This document shows positions 47,707 through 57,050 of a stretch of DNA of 64,000 nucleotides, piece by piece. The stretch covers positions 7,957,826 through 8,021,825 of the forward strand of contig NC_051140.1 of the NCBI RefSeq assembly GCF_014839805.1, given 5' to 3'. Made by a program: the position numbers and the translations under genes. This stretch comes from Manduca sexta. Taxonomy: Eukaryota > Arthropoda > Insecta > Lepidoptera > Sphingidae. The notes under the pieces were generated by a model, which saw only the letters and a list, made by a program, of their open reading frames with translations, did no database searches and was not told where the DNA came from. The number at the start of each line of letters is the position of its first letter. The stretch's first letter is position 1.

Positions 47707-48760
47707 TCGGTTCTGGTGTGACGCCGAGCGCTTCTATTTTGAAGTGATCTTCCACGAGGTTATGCAGTCCGTCGTGCTCCCGCTCGTATATATGAAGCAC
47801 GTTTTCTTTCTTTGTTATGACGCTACGTGGTAACGTACCGTGCACCACCCAGCCGAGTAGCGTCCTTGATGCAGCCGGTTCGTTGCGGCCGCCAACTCGC
47901 AGTTCTCGCGACACAATGTGCTCCCAATGATCCGCGCCCAATAAGATGCCTGGGCGCGCTCGTTCATAGCACAATTCTTCCGGCAGGTCCCTTAAATGCT
48001 TCAACTTCATAAGCACTGCCGGAATGGTCTGTTGGTGCAGTTTCAGGTGCTTTATTGTTCTTGCTCGTATTGAGTGTGGCTCGTCTTCTGTCACACCTCT
48101 AATTCGCACCGTCACCAACTTGCTGGCTTTTTCCTTTTGAGCCATGTTAACGCCGCTTAGGTGCAGTGCTTGTGTAGGGCCGTCTGCACCTATCTTCTCG
48201 GCGAGATCTTCATCCATCAATGTCACCGTGGCACCTTCGTCGAGGAGAGCGTGCGTTCTCACCTCCCCCCGTGGACCGGCGACTACGACCGGGCACATCT
48301 TCAGAAGCACGGTGCGTGCGCCGACGTTCGTTTTCGGCGTCACTGACAATACTTGTTCCTTGTCACGTACCTCTGTGTTTTCCGGTTTCTTTTCCGCTTG
48401 ATGCAGCGATGAGTGATGCGGACGACGACACTGTTCCACACCGCACAGCTTGGCTTTGCATGTTATGCGTCGATGAGTACTGTTCGCACACTTAAAACAC
48501 AGCTTCTTTTCTTTGATCAGGTTCCATCGCTGTTCGACGCTAAGTGCTTTGTACTTAGGGCACTGCGTTAACACATGCGCCTCGCTGCATGCCGGACACT
48601 CTTGTTTTTCTTCTTGTTCAAGTGTGTATACGTTGCTCGCCTTTCTCTTGATCGCGATGGCCGGTCTGAGTTCTCTTTTCGCCGCGCTGCTCGTTCCCGC
48701 AGACGGAGCGTACGTATATTTCAACGCTCTGTCCGCTTCTCGCATAAGGAAGCGAGACAA
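47699..48760 (-). CDS. gag-pro: BEL/Pao Gag zinc knuckles and aspartic protease
   Basis: This frame holds the end of Gag and the protease that cuts the polyprotein. Cys/His knuckles occur at residues ~55-67 (CX2CX3HX4C) and ~88-101 (CX2CX4HX4C), followed by a third Cys/His cluster at ~106-120. The protease active-site motif is D-E-G-A at 174-177 within HALLDEGATVTLMDE, typical of the BEL/Pao (DUF1758-like) peptidase and unlike the D-T/S-G of retroviruses. A second conserved stretch, GILLGADHWEHIV, follows. The frame starts with TTG and is open upstream, so the first residue is not a true start: it continues Gag after a one-base shift near 48785-48789. It ends at a stop at 47699, overlapping the RT frame by 8 bases in a different frame. 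Confidence 0.93.
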   Translation of the reverse strand: MSRFLMREADRALKYTYAPSAGTSSAAKRELRPAIAIKRKASNVYTLEQEEKQECPACSEAHVLTQCPKYKALSVEQRWNLIKEKKLCFKCANSTHRRITCKAKLCGVEQCRRPHHSSLHQAEKKPENTEVRDKEQVLSVTPKTNVGARTVLLKMCPVVVAGPRGEVRTHALLDEGATVTLMDEDLAEKIGADGPTQALHLSGVNMAQKEKASKLVTVRIRGVTEDEPHSIRARTIKHLKLHQQTIPAVLMKLKHLRDLPEELCYERARPGILLGADHWEHIVSRELRVGGRNEPAASRTLLGWVVHGTLPRSVITKKENVLHIYEREHDGLHNLVEDHFKIEALGVTPEPSE

Positions 48761-49722
48761 TACGACGATCTCTGGGTCAAGCGCGTTCCTTCATTTTCAT
48801 AGGCGTAATCACACCATCGTGATCGTATGTGCGGGCTCAACTTTTCTAACACTTCACGAGTCAAAAGTGGATTATAGAGGTACTCACGGCGATCCATACT
48901 CCGCAACACACATATAACATTTTGAATCTTGATCGCGAAGTTGTTGAGTTCCGTCGCCGTTGAGCCGGGCTTGGACGTCTTTCTTAACTCGTCCAAGGCA
49001 CGATCAATAATCACTTCTGGCCGTCCGAAGCACTGTTCCAATGTCTTCATAATAGTGCTCGGGTCTGTGGCCGTATGCAAAAGTGCGGCCACGACATCAC
49101 GCGCCTCTCCTTTCAGCGCGCTTCTTAGTCGCTGAATGTTCTCAGCGGCAGACACGTTGTACAATTTCGTAGTGTCTTGCATGGCGGCTTTAAAAGGAAG
49201 CCACTCGTTCACTGCGCCGGAAAATGTTGGTAAATCTACTTGTCTCACCCGAGGTCTCGCCATTCTTTCGAGTGCGACTGCCAATTTCTCCATGTCGCTC
49301 GGGGCTCTCGGAGGCGTCGGTGATCTCGCTCGTGGTAGGTCGAAGCGCAGCGTTCTCGGCTCCTCCCTTGACTCACCGGTCTCTCCTCGAGAGCTAAGTG
49401 GATTCTTCCTTAGCCATTCATTGACATCTACTTCGGGTTGTTCGCCTTGCACGCTTTCTGCGTCGTCTTGAATGGCGGACACGTCCAAAGCGAGTTTCTT
49501 CTTTACAAGCTCGGCCTCCAATTCGAGCTCTTTTCTCTTGATAGCTGCCATCTTTTCTGCAGCCTCCAGTTCGGCCAAACGCAACCTTGTTGTTACGCTG
49601 GCGGTAGATCGAACGGACTGTGCGGGCGATCTTACACGTGGCTGATCCTTTGCCGTCACCTTTGTCACCGTTTCCGACATAATGCGCGCCGTAGACGTCG
49701 AAGGCGTACACATTATTCCCAC
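48721..49722 (-). CDS. gag: BEL/Pao Gag, central part (coiled coil and DUF1759 region)
   Basis: This is the capsid-like middle of Gag, which assembles the particle around the RNA. Residues ~46-79 are a charged heptad-rich coiled coil (RLRLAELEAAEKMAAIKRKE and on). Residues ~164-305, from LPTFSGAVNEWLPFK through LRSALKGEARDVV, fit the DUF1759 domain typical of BEL/Pao Gag. The first codon is GTG and the frame is open upstream to 49796, so it is a continuation of the N-terminal fragment after a frame change. The last ~20 residues after WCDYAYENEG are out of frame; the continuation is in the 47699-48760 frame. Confidence 0.92.
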   Translation of the reverse strand: MGIMCTPSTSTARIMSETVTKVTAKDQPRVRSPAQSVRSTASVTTRLRLAELEAAEKMAAIKRKELELEAELVKKKLALDVSAIQDDAESVQGEQPEVDVNEWLRKNPLSSRGETGESREEPRTLRFDLPRARSPTPPRAPSDMEKLAVALERMARPRVRQVDLPTFSGAVNEWLPFKAAMQDTTKLYNVSAAENIQRLRSALKGEARDVVAALLHTATDPSTIMKTLEQCFGRPEVIIDRALDELRKTSKPGSTATELNNFAIKIQNVICVLRSMDRREYLYNPLLTREVLEKLSPHIRSRWCDYAYENEGTRLTQRSSYCLASLCEKRTER

Positions 49723-49894
49723 TGGACGTGGCTTGCTCGGTCTGAGGTGAGGCAGGCGGCTCTTGTGATATGCGCCTTAGTCTCTCTAGACTTATTTGTC
49801 TTTCCTCCCGACGGCGGTCAGACTCTTGCCGTTCACGGGATCGCCTCTGTTCCTCTACGTCGGCTGCGTCGCCCTGGCTTCTCGTCACCACCAT
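49723..49894 (-). CDS. gag: BEL/Pao Gag, N-terminal fragment
   Basis: The likely Gag start is the ATG at 49894-49892 (MVVTRSQ...), not the TTG further upstream at 49954. The peptide is rich in Glu, Arg and Gln and helical (RRREERQISLERLRR), a usual BEL/Pao Gag N-terminus. The frame stays open to 49418, but from about 49720 the family-like sequence is in the next frame, so a frameshift lies somewhere in 49660-49796. The end given here is approximate. Confidence 0.75.
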
Positions 49895-50161
49895 CGCGTT
49901 CGGTAGACAGCGGTGTTGGACGTAACCGTATCGCAGAGCGTGCGATAAAGACAAACTAGGCTCACACTACACTTCACAGAGCTCACTCACTCCAGTCACG
50001 TTATGCACAATCACTGCACTTTCGCTCAGTGCCCCGGGCACGAGATTCGCGCTGCGCACAATATCGCTGTGCACAAAGATTCGCGACGGTAACACGCGTA
50101 CGCTAGGCACGTTCGGTTTGCCTTCCTACTATTCGCGAACGCGAGTCAACCACAAACAAAT
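49895..50161 (-). other. 5' leader of the BEL/Pao element
   Basis: The noncoding leader between primer site and Gag start; packaging signals are expected here but none can be recognised from sequence alone. Confidence 0.6.
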
Positions 50162-50179
50162 CCGGCACTCGAAGGACCA
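50162..50179 (-). promoter_or_regulatory. Primer binding site, tRNA-Tyr type
   Basis: In sense orientation TGGTCCTTCGAG starts five bases after the end of the 5' LTR. It is complementary to the 3' end of insect tRNA-Tyr (CTCGAAGGACCA). Complementarity resumes after two extra bases (GCCGGAT). tRNA-Tyr priming is known in insect BEL elements. Confidence 0.75.
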
Positions 50180-50184
50180 GGAAA

Positions 50185-50682
50185 TGTTGGGGACTGTATT
50201 AAAACTTCCACGGATTTGTTCACTGGTTTATTTCGAATCTGCTTATCTCGTACCAATTTTCTTATTCTGCCTCGAACTACAAACTACGCATACAATATCC
50301 CGACTTACATACTAGTTTAGGAGGCACTATAACGCACGGGTGTGCCTCCTACGCACTTTTCGGTCATTGGCCCGCCGTTTTTCCCTCGTTGGCGCGTCCG
50401 TCGCTCTGATTGGCCGTAGGGTTCTGGTGGGCGGGGCGTCGTTCCATGATGCGCCGGCGCCGGGTCCCTCGTCGAGCGCGTGCAGTGCGCGCCTCAGTCG
50501 CGCGGCGACCGCCGTCCCGCGACGTTGCTCCTCTGGATGCGGCGTTGACGGGTCGCTCGCTGAGCGTGCGGCGCGCGGGCTTCAGTCCCGCTGCGTCCGC
50601 CGTCCCGTAACGTCGCTCCTTAGGCAGCGTCGTCGACGGGCCTCAGTGTCACGGCGGCCGCGAAGTCGTCGTGTCGCTAACA
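50185..50682 (-). repeat. 5' LTR of the BEL/Pao element (498 bp)
   Basis: Near-identical to 43984-44475, with both ends intact: it starts (plus strand) tgttgggg and ends gctaaca at the last base before the N gap. As the 5' LTR it should carry the promoter; no convincing TATA box at a known start could be assigned. Long frames across it on both strands are incidental. Confidence 0.95.
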
Positions 50683-51182
50683 NNNNNNNNNNNNNNNNNN
50701 NNNNNNNNNNNNNNNNNNNNNNNNNNNNNNNNNNNNNNNNNNNNNNNNNNNNNNNNNNNNNNNNNNNNNNNNNNNNNNNNNNNNNNNNNNNNNNNNNNNN
50801 NNNNNNNNNNNNNNNNNNNNNNNNNNNNNNNNNNNNNNNNNNNNNNNNNNNNNNNNNNNNNNNNNNNNNNNNNNNNNNNNNNNNNNNNNNNNNNNNNNNN
50901 NNNNNNNNNNNNNNNNNNNNNNNNNNNNNNNNNNNNNNNNNNNNNNNNNNNNNNNNNNNNNNNNNNNNNNNNNNNNNNNNNNNNNNNNNNNNNNNNNNNN
51001 NNNNNNNNNNNNNNNNNNNNNNNNNNNNNNNNNNNNNNNNNNNNNNNNNNNNNNNNNNNNNNNNNNNNNNNNNNNNNNNNNNNNNNNNNNNNNNNNNNNN
51101 NNNNNNNNNNNNNNNNNNNNNNNNNNNNNNNNNNNNNNNNNNNNNNNNNNNNNNNNNNNNNNNNNNNNNNNNNNNNNNNNNN
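50683..51182. other. Assembly gap of exactly 500 N
   Basis: A round-number placeholder of unknown true size. It starts at the first base after the LTR end and stops inside a family R6 repeat copy, so both contig ends lie in repeats. Confidence 0.99.
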
Positions 51183-51216
51183 GTGTGGAGACCAATACAT
51201 AAGAATTGCCTCGGCG
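51183..51216 (-). repeat. Family R6 repeat fragment at the gap edge
   Basis: The complement of tggagaccaatacataagaa and tgcctcggcggga matches the 5' part of 41458-41886 (accgaggcaattcttgtgcg, cttggtctcc). The rest of this inverted copy should lie inside the gap. Confidence 0.6.
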
Positions 51217-52465
51217 GGAACATATTATTATTTGACTGCCTGAATGCCAGTCAATTGGTGCCGGTATCATGTGTTTAAGGGAGAGTTGCGAAGGTTGGAA
51301 AAATTACCACTCCTTCATAATTCCCATTGCTTTGTTTTATCGTCGGTAACACGGTATATTTTACTTAAATTTCGTTAGGAATACATCGTGTCAGATTATG
51401 TAAATATTATTTGAGATCCAAGAGAGTAAAACCCTGGGGTAATACCCTGTCTAGTCCGTAAATGATTGTATATAAACAGAAATACGTGCCTAATTGTACA
51501 TGATGTATCAATAGTAATTATTTTCACGAAGTATACCAACAATCGGCTACATTATTTACTACGCAAAGAATTACTGGCAACACTAAAGTATTTATCAAAC
51601 GACGATTACGCAATCGTCGGAAGCTGTGTGTTACTAAAGCAAATATGGCGGGCGGAAGCGGGTCGTAAGTCACGCCACAATTCCCGGTCGACTTCCGGAA
51701 TGAGTTGATTCATGATGGAGACGAGACGATCAGGTCTTCGCTATTTCTTAAGTCTACTGTTTAATAAGTCTGCCGATAGATATTTGATTTGCCACAAATT
51801 ATGAACTTTAATGCGTGCTTATAAATTGTATTTTTCGTCAACACATCACATTGACCGACTAGCGGACGTTTTCAATAATAGATCCCAATCGGTTTTCTGA
51901 TCAATCGCGTAAATAGACTAATCAGAATATTTATTTTGACATGCCTACAAAAGACTTATGTTGATTGAATTATTCTCAGGAATTAATCGAAGACTAAGCT
52001 TGGGATCGTTTATTAAAAAAAGCCATTAATCTTTCGTAATAGATGAAAGAAACCTATGTAACTACTATGTCGGCAACCATATCCAAAACTTTACTAGGGA
52101 ATTTTCATACAAGAATGTTGGCAAACCAGTGTGTCATGTGATAGTTAATTCAACGCTGTGATGGAGGAATCAATTCATTAAATTCCTCCATCATAGCTTT
52201 GAGATACACCTTGATACTTCAAAGGTTCGTTTTAATTTGTTTATTGAACTGACCTCATAATGTACAGCTACTTATACTTTACAGAAGAGGCCCACGAACC
52301 CCCCATATTTGTAGGGAAATTGTGGAGGTATTTGACTTTTCTAGGAAATATGTGTATGTAACTGTGATAACTCACGAGTAGGTACTTAGTTGTTTTTAAT
52401 TATAATGTGACAATTTCAAGTAGACATTCATTCTTTCTAAATATTTAATTTAAAGTAAGCTTAAG
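51217..52465. other. Noncoding stretch with hairpins
   Basis: Contains a 12-bp stem hairpin at 52159-52193 (tgatggaggaat and its complement, 11-base loop), an 8-bp stem at 51600-51619, and a candidate first coding exon (see 51645-51664). Otherwise AT-rich with nothing recognised. Confidence 0.4.
51645..51664 (+). other. Possible first coding exon with splice donor
   Basis: An ATG with A at -3 and G at +4 begins MAGGSG and runs 20 bases to a perfect donor hexamer GTAAGT at 51665-51670. It lies in a small GC-richer patch (51640-51740). This is a plausible start of a host gene on the plus strand, but such a combination can occur by chance and no second exon is visible. Confidence 0.15.
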
Positions 52466-52703
52466 TTGTCATCTATAGAAGCGACAACCGATGGTATGAA
52501 CAAGTTCTTAGGTGAAGACCAAGATTCGGCAAACGTAGTGTAGGGCGTCCTCTAGCTAGGCGTAGTGACCACCTTCAAAAGGTCGCTGGCAAGAACTGGA
52601 TGCGACAGGCCGAAAACAGGGTAAAATGACATAATAATATATATTGAGGAGGCCTATTTCCAGCACTGGACAAACATTTAGGCTGATGATGACGATGAAG
52701 TTG
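52466..52703 (+). pseudogene. LINE reverse transcriptase ORF, 3'-terminal remnant
   Basis: The frame 52522-52629 reads 35 codons then TGA and includes SVGRPLARRSDHLQKVAGKN followed by WMRQAENRVK. The GRP...R.SD...VAGKNWM pattern is the C-terminal tail I know from abundant lepidopteran non-LTR retrotransposons (RTE-like, from memory). The stop replaces the usual Trp that follows. Downstream, attgaggaggcctatttcca and gctgatgatgacgatgaa are the usual 3' sequence. No RT catalytic motif is present, so it is a 5'-truncated, dead copy. Confidence 0.7.
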
Positions 52704-53805
52704 TCATTTAGGAACTTCTCGGCTGAATCGGCGTTGTTTAATAAAAAAAAAACTCAAGTCTCACAATACGCCATTTTATGCTGTGACCGAATATATCAAT
52801 TGAGATGTTGTTGATGTCTGTGTATTAAAAACGACGAGCTTAAGATGCTGACTTCAAATTTGACAGCGTCTCATCTGATATCGCACTTCAGAGAGAAACT
52901 GAGTTGCATTTTAATACGGATCTAGAATAAAGCACAAAGAGATACTTTTCAATATCAGTGTTGTCTTAAACAACAAAGATCATACAAATAATTATTGTCA
53001 TTGATCTCAATGGCCCAACCGTTTGCCAAAGTAAATTGCAGAAGTTGCGAACGACTTCTTATTAGTATTCTCACCACCACTGGCAATTGCTAAGAATGAA
53101 CAGCGTCGATATATATAATATTTAATTGATTTCACATTTTAGTACTTATTATTCTATTTTCTATCTCCTCATTATTATGTTTTAGATTTTAATCCAATAT
53201 GTTGTTAGTGACAAATGCTGTGTTCACCTATTAGTAGCACACATATCGGATGCTGTACCTTACTATTTTTTTTTTGTATTAAATGATGTAATATGTAGTG
53301 CCGTTAGTATACCTTATTACAAATAAACAAAATAAATAAATATGTTCTGTTTTCTGTGACTCATGGGAATATCAATATTTTAGATAAAAAACGTGGTACA
53401 AATATGTTAAGTAGAAATTAAATGCGATTGTGTTAATAAAATTATTATGTATTAGTATATTAAATTCTTTATTCCTTATCGCACATTTCCACAAATTTTG
53501 TTAGCAACGAAGTACATCACGAAGCTAACGAATAATTTTGTTTCCTACTTAAGTAAGTCATTTACCACATTATCATGGCTGACAATTTATTTAATACCAA
53601 ACTCAATGAGCTACCCACCTTTACAAGGTAAATATGAAACATTGTTATCAATTCCCGATGGCGCAGTTACTTTTACCTGAGTGACTGGACATCTGTTTCA
53701 AATAATTGTCGCTTTCGGCCCCAGTCCAATTTCATTCCGTAATTTTGATGCCCAAGAGATAGGTTATCATTCCTCGTATTGAATTATTGCCTGTAAATAT
53801 TGATG
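52704..53805. other. AT-rich noncoding stretch
   Basis: Nothing recognisable. Confidence 0.4.
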
Positions 53806-53932
53806 CAGCGTCGAGATCAGCTTGTATAGCCGGTTTTAAACATGCCGGCTTATCGTGTTGACTGACGAGTGATAATCTTCTCTCGTCATTCGACAATATC
53901 TGGACCCAGCCTCTACTTACCATCAGTTTAAG
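53806..53932 (-). repeat. Unclassified dispersed repeat (family R2), decayed copy F
   Basis: In complement it has ctgatggtaagtagaggctg, then gggtccaga, tcgaatgacgagagaagatt and gccggcatgtt in the family order, but with many changes. Confidence 0.55.
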
Positions 53933-54132
53933 TGAGGTTAATTGATTTGCCTATATAAAAAATATGGGCTATGAAAAGTGAATCAGCTAGTTAGTGACAA
54001 AACATGACACAGGCGAGTGATAAATGGAGTTTTGCAAAGCCGATGCTAACGAGTTATCCATTAGTAAAACTAATGTGTTGCATTCACTACCGAGTATTGT
54101 CTCTTTTTTTTAGTTTTATTTTATTTTTTTAT
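53933..54132. other. AT-rich noncoding spacer
   Basis: Nothing recognisable between two R2 copies. Confidence 0.4.
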
Positions 54133-54361
54133 GCACGGCAATTTGACCCCTCTGCACCTGATGGTAAGTGGAAGAGTGAGGTCCAATAGAATATCAACTG
54201 ACGAAAGATTATTACCCTCGGCAGTCGCCACAATTATGCTGGCATGTTGGAACCATATATACACAGGCTGATCCCGGAACGCAACACTTACGGCGGGTTT
54301 TAACATCTTATGTACGGCGGTCGCTATCGGGAAGATATCAAATATATCCTACAAACAGCAG
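54133..54361 (+). repeat. Unclassified dispersed repeat (family R2), copy E
   Basis: Carries gcacctgatggtaagtgg, ggtccaatagaat, ccctcggcagtcg, acaattatgctggc, acacaggctgatcccggaac, ggcgggttttaac and caaatatatcctac in order. Confidence 0.8.
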
Positions 54362-54965
54362 CTTTGTACAACTTGATCTGTGTTATTTACTGCCAATTAT
54401 TGTAGTTCTACACCCTTATTGGATAGATCATCGCAATACGTACATCGCGGTGCGTGATTGCATGGATTAAAATTTTGTATGACTGTACAGAAACAGTTGA
54501 TTTTTTGCGTGTCGCACTGAGTCATTAGGCGGCTGCACGGCGCCCTCGGCCTGCTGTTACCCATGTATTGTTTCGTATGAATCATTGTAGTTTATTTTTT
54601 ATTTTTACCCTAAGGCTTTTTTAGTTGACGCGGTTCTCATAGCGTTTTTATAATATAAATAAAATAGATAAAGAAAGTTTGTGGGTAATTAAATGGGTCC
54701 ATATATGGGCGTACGGTATAACATTTGGTTAATTATTTGCAGTAAGAAAACGAGTATATTAAATATAATAATGTGATATCGCGCTAACTTCTTTAATTGC
54801 TTCTTAAATAACAATTATATCAGGTTTATTTGACATGTTTATATCGCTAATCGGTTACGATGAGAAGATTAGACTTTCGATCATTATTAGTCTACGGTTA
54901 TTTGGGAGACAATATTATCTTCTAGAGAATTCTAAAATTATTTATATTAGTATACCAGTAATAAA
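54362..54965. other. AT-rich noncoding stretch
   Basis: Nothing recognisable. Confidence 0.4.
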
Positions 54966-55085
54966 AATAAATAAAAAAATAAAGTGATTTATTTACCACG
55001 TAGGCGAACATAGTTGCACGTATGATAAGTCGATACATGAGAATATTTAATTATTACTTCAATTAAGTCGCTTATATAACTTAAG
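54966..55085 (-). repeat. LINE 3'-end type repeat (family R10), copy 1
   Basis: Inverted relative of 58470-58585. In complement it reads aattaaatattctcatgta, gacttatcata, aactatgttcgcctacgtgg and aataaat, then a T/A-rich tail. Confidence 0.7.
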
Positions 55086-56726
55086 ACATTTTATATTGGA
55101 CATAATATAAATGATATAAGGTAAACAAAACTGCTAGCCAGCCAATTCGGCCTGGCAGGAAAAGGGAAATAAAAATTTTAAAAAATAGGAAAGATATACA
55201 ACCTAAGAATGTCTTCTTTTTAAGAATTTTGAATATATGTTAGTGTCAATGCACTAAGGCCTGAACAGTCTTAATAGTATAGAAGGCCCAGCAGTGGAAC
55301 AGCATAAAGTCAGCTTGTATTGTTAGTAATAACCGTTATATTCCTTACAACATCAAAGTCACGCGCCGGGAAGTCTTCAAGCGTTTTCACTGCTCAGCGG
55401 AATATTTCAACGGAACGCGGCGTCGACCGTCTTTAATAACTTTTTGATAATGATATAGGGCTGTTTTTTCCATCCCCCATTTTATATACGCTGGAAGTTT
55501 AACCGAATTTACTGCCACTTTGCGTGATAATATTCTCGGTATTGCAAATGGTTTATTGACAAGATATGACGAGGAATTTTCCTTTGGAATTAAGGGTTTT
55601 TGGTTCGTAAAAATAATAAACGATATTTATGATCTTATCGTGTTTGTTTTAGGATTCGAAAAGATATTATCTTAGGTTTTTAAACTTATTTTGTAACAGT
55701 GCACTATAAGTGAGAGCGACGCGGATACCGATGGCTTAATTTTGTATTCATTGTTTTTAAACCTGTTAAAAGTAACATTACATGCTATGCCGTACAGTTA
55801 AATATAATTTTCCATTCTTTTTTCTGCGATACGTCCATATAGTTGAAATTTACATCACAATGCTGTTAACAGTCCTCATTTTCCTGTTTGTTTTTAGTAT
55901 ATTAAGTAGTTAAGTATATACTGCATTATATTTAAAGCAGAAACTGACATTTATTTATAATCGAATACTCATACCTTATAACTATGAAGTTAGAAAAAAA
56001 ACGGTAAATAAGCAAAACGAATCAGAAAGCCTTGTCGACATGCCCACAACAAAAATAAACAACTAACTACAACTACTAAAAATGTTTTTATACGACGCAA
56101 ACACATTCTGACTTATTCCTTGTTCGCCCATTTTTTCCCCCACCAACCGTTTATATAAGACTGATTTATGGGTTATAATACGCACTAGAACAAGCCAAGT
56201 TTTGCCCGTCCAATGTGGCTCCCATTTACATACATTTGGCATCTGAAATATTGCACCGTTTCGCTCTGTGTAATTATGTGTGTAACTTTATGTCGGATAG
56301 TGGGAGTAAGTGGAAAAAAATACGGTAATGTGTTCCGAGAATGGGTGTTTAGTGTATCCTAAGGTAGGAAAGGTTTTTGACATCTCTTCTTGTATATTGA
56401 CTAAACTACTAACTGTCGTCTAAGTAGTAGGCTGTGGGGTACTACCGGATCGCAGGGTTATGCCGGTGCTTCAAGATAACTGCTTTAAATTGTAAATAAA
56501 ACTGTTTTGTCCGGATTTCGAAACGTTGTCGAATGACGAGAATATCCCTTGATCTCGTATTATCCCCAATACACCCCCATCTATATTAGTGGTATTTTAT
56601 CTATACCAAATAAATTTGAGGTGAAAACAGTGTGTCTGTCATTAAGAGAGATTGCTAGAAGATAGTCTAACTCACAAGTCAAATAAAAACGTAGTGGGAC
56701 TTATTTTCGGCTAAGTTAGGCTGTAT
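55086..56726. other. AT-rich noncoding stretch
   Basis: Holds a short SINE-like fragment at about 55253-55312 (aaggcctgaacagtctta, aaggcccagcagtgg). No gene. Confidence 0.4.
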
Positions 56727-57050
56727 AGCGGCGATTGCCTAGCTGAGAGTCGAACGGACTGCCGAGACTAATGTCAGCAGGTTCAAAGCCCAAGGGTATG
56801 CAACTCTGACTTCTTCTAAAAGTTATGTGTGTATTCAGTGTGAATTATCGCTTGTGTTAACGGTGAAGGAAATCATCGTGAGGGAATCTGCATACCCGAG
56901 AAGTTTCCATAAGAATTTTGAGGTTATGTGAAGTCTGCCAATCCGCACTAGACCAGCGTGGTGGAATAAGGCTTAATTCCTCTCAGTAGTAGAGAACGCC
57001 CATGCCCACCAGTGGGACAGTATATAATATGGGGCTGATATTATTATTAT
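56727..57050 (+). repeat. tRNA-headed SINE (family S1), near full length
   Basis: Plus-strand copy beginning agcggcgattgcctagctg (A-box-like), with B-box-like ggttcaaagccc, then aacggtgaaggaaatcatcg, gccaatccgcactagaccag and the (tta)n tail. More diverged than 21167-21498. Confidence 0.85.

Larger units (their letters stand above)
43984..50682 (-). mobile_element. BEL/Pao LTR retrotransposon, near-complete but frame-disrupted
   Basis: This 6.7-kb element is transcribed on the minus strand. In element order it has a 5' LTR (50185-50682), a tRNA-Tyr-type primer site (50162-50179), a leader, gag, zinc knuckles, protease, reverse transcriptase, RNase H, integrase, a purine tract and a 3' LTR (43984-44475). 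The domain order, the DUF1759-type Gag, the D-E-G-A protease motif and the integrase ending in a DUF5641-type domain place it in BEL/Pao, not Gypsy or Copia. It is far more GC-rich than the host DNA. The LTRs differ at three substitutions and two indels, so it inserted recently. The coding frame shifts about six times. The left target duplication would be tgtct; the right one cannot be checked because of the N gap. Confidence 0.97.

Noticed and set aside
47699..47720. Programmed frameshift between protease and RT
   Set aside because: No convincing slippery site plus structure was seen, and other frame changes in the same copy argue for random or assembly indels. It stays possible but unsupported.
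44141..49959. Many long plus-strand frames (for example 44208-44861, 46010-46447, 49438-49959)
   Set aside because: They are opposite-strand shadows of the GC-rich retrotransposon and show no domain, while the minus strand carries clear RT, RNase H and integrase motifs.
50340..51278. Frames of 180-312 codons across the N gap
   Set aside because: Most of their length is N; they are artefacts of translating the gap.
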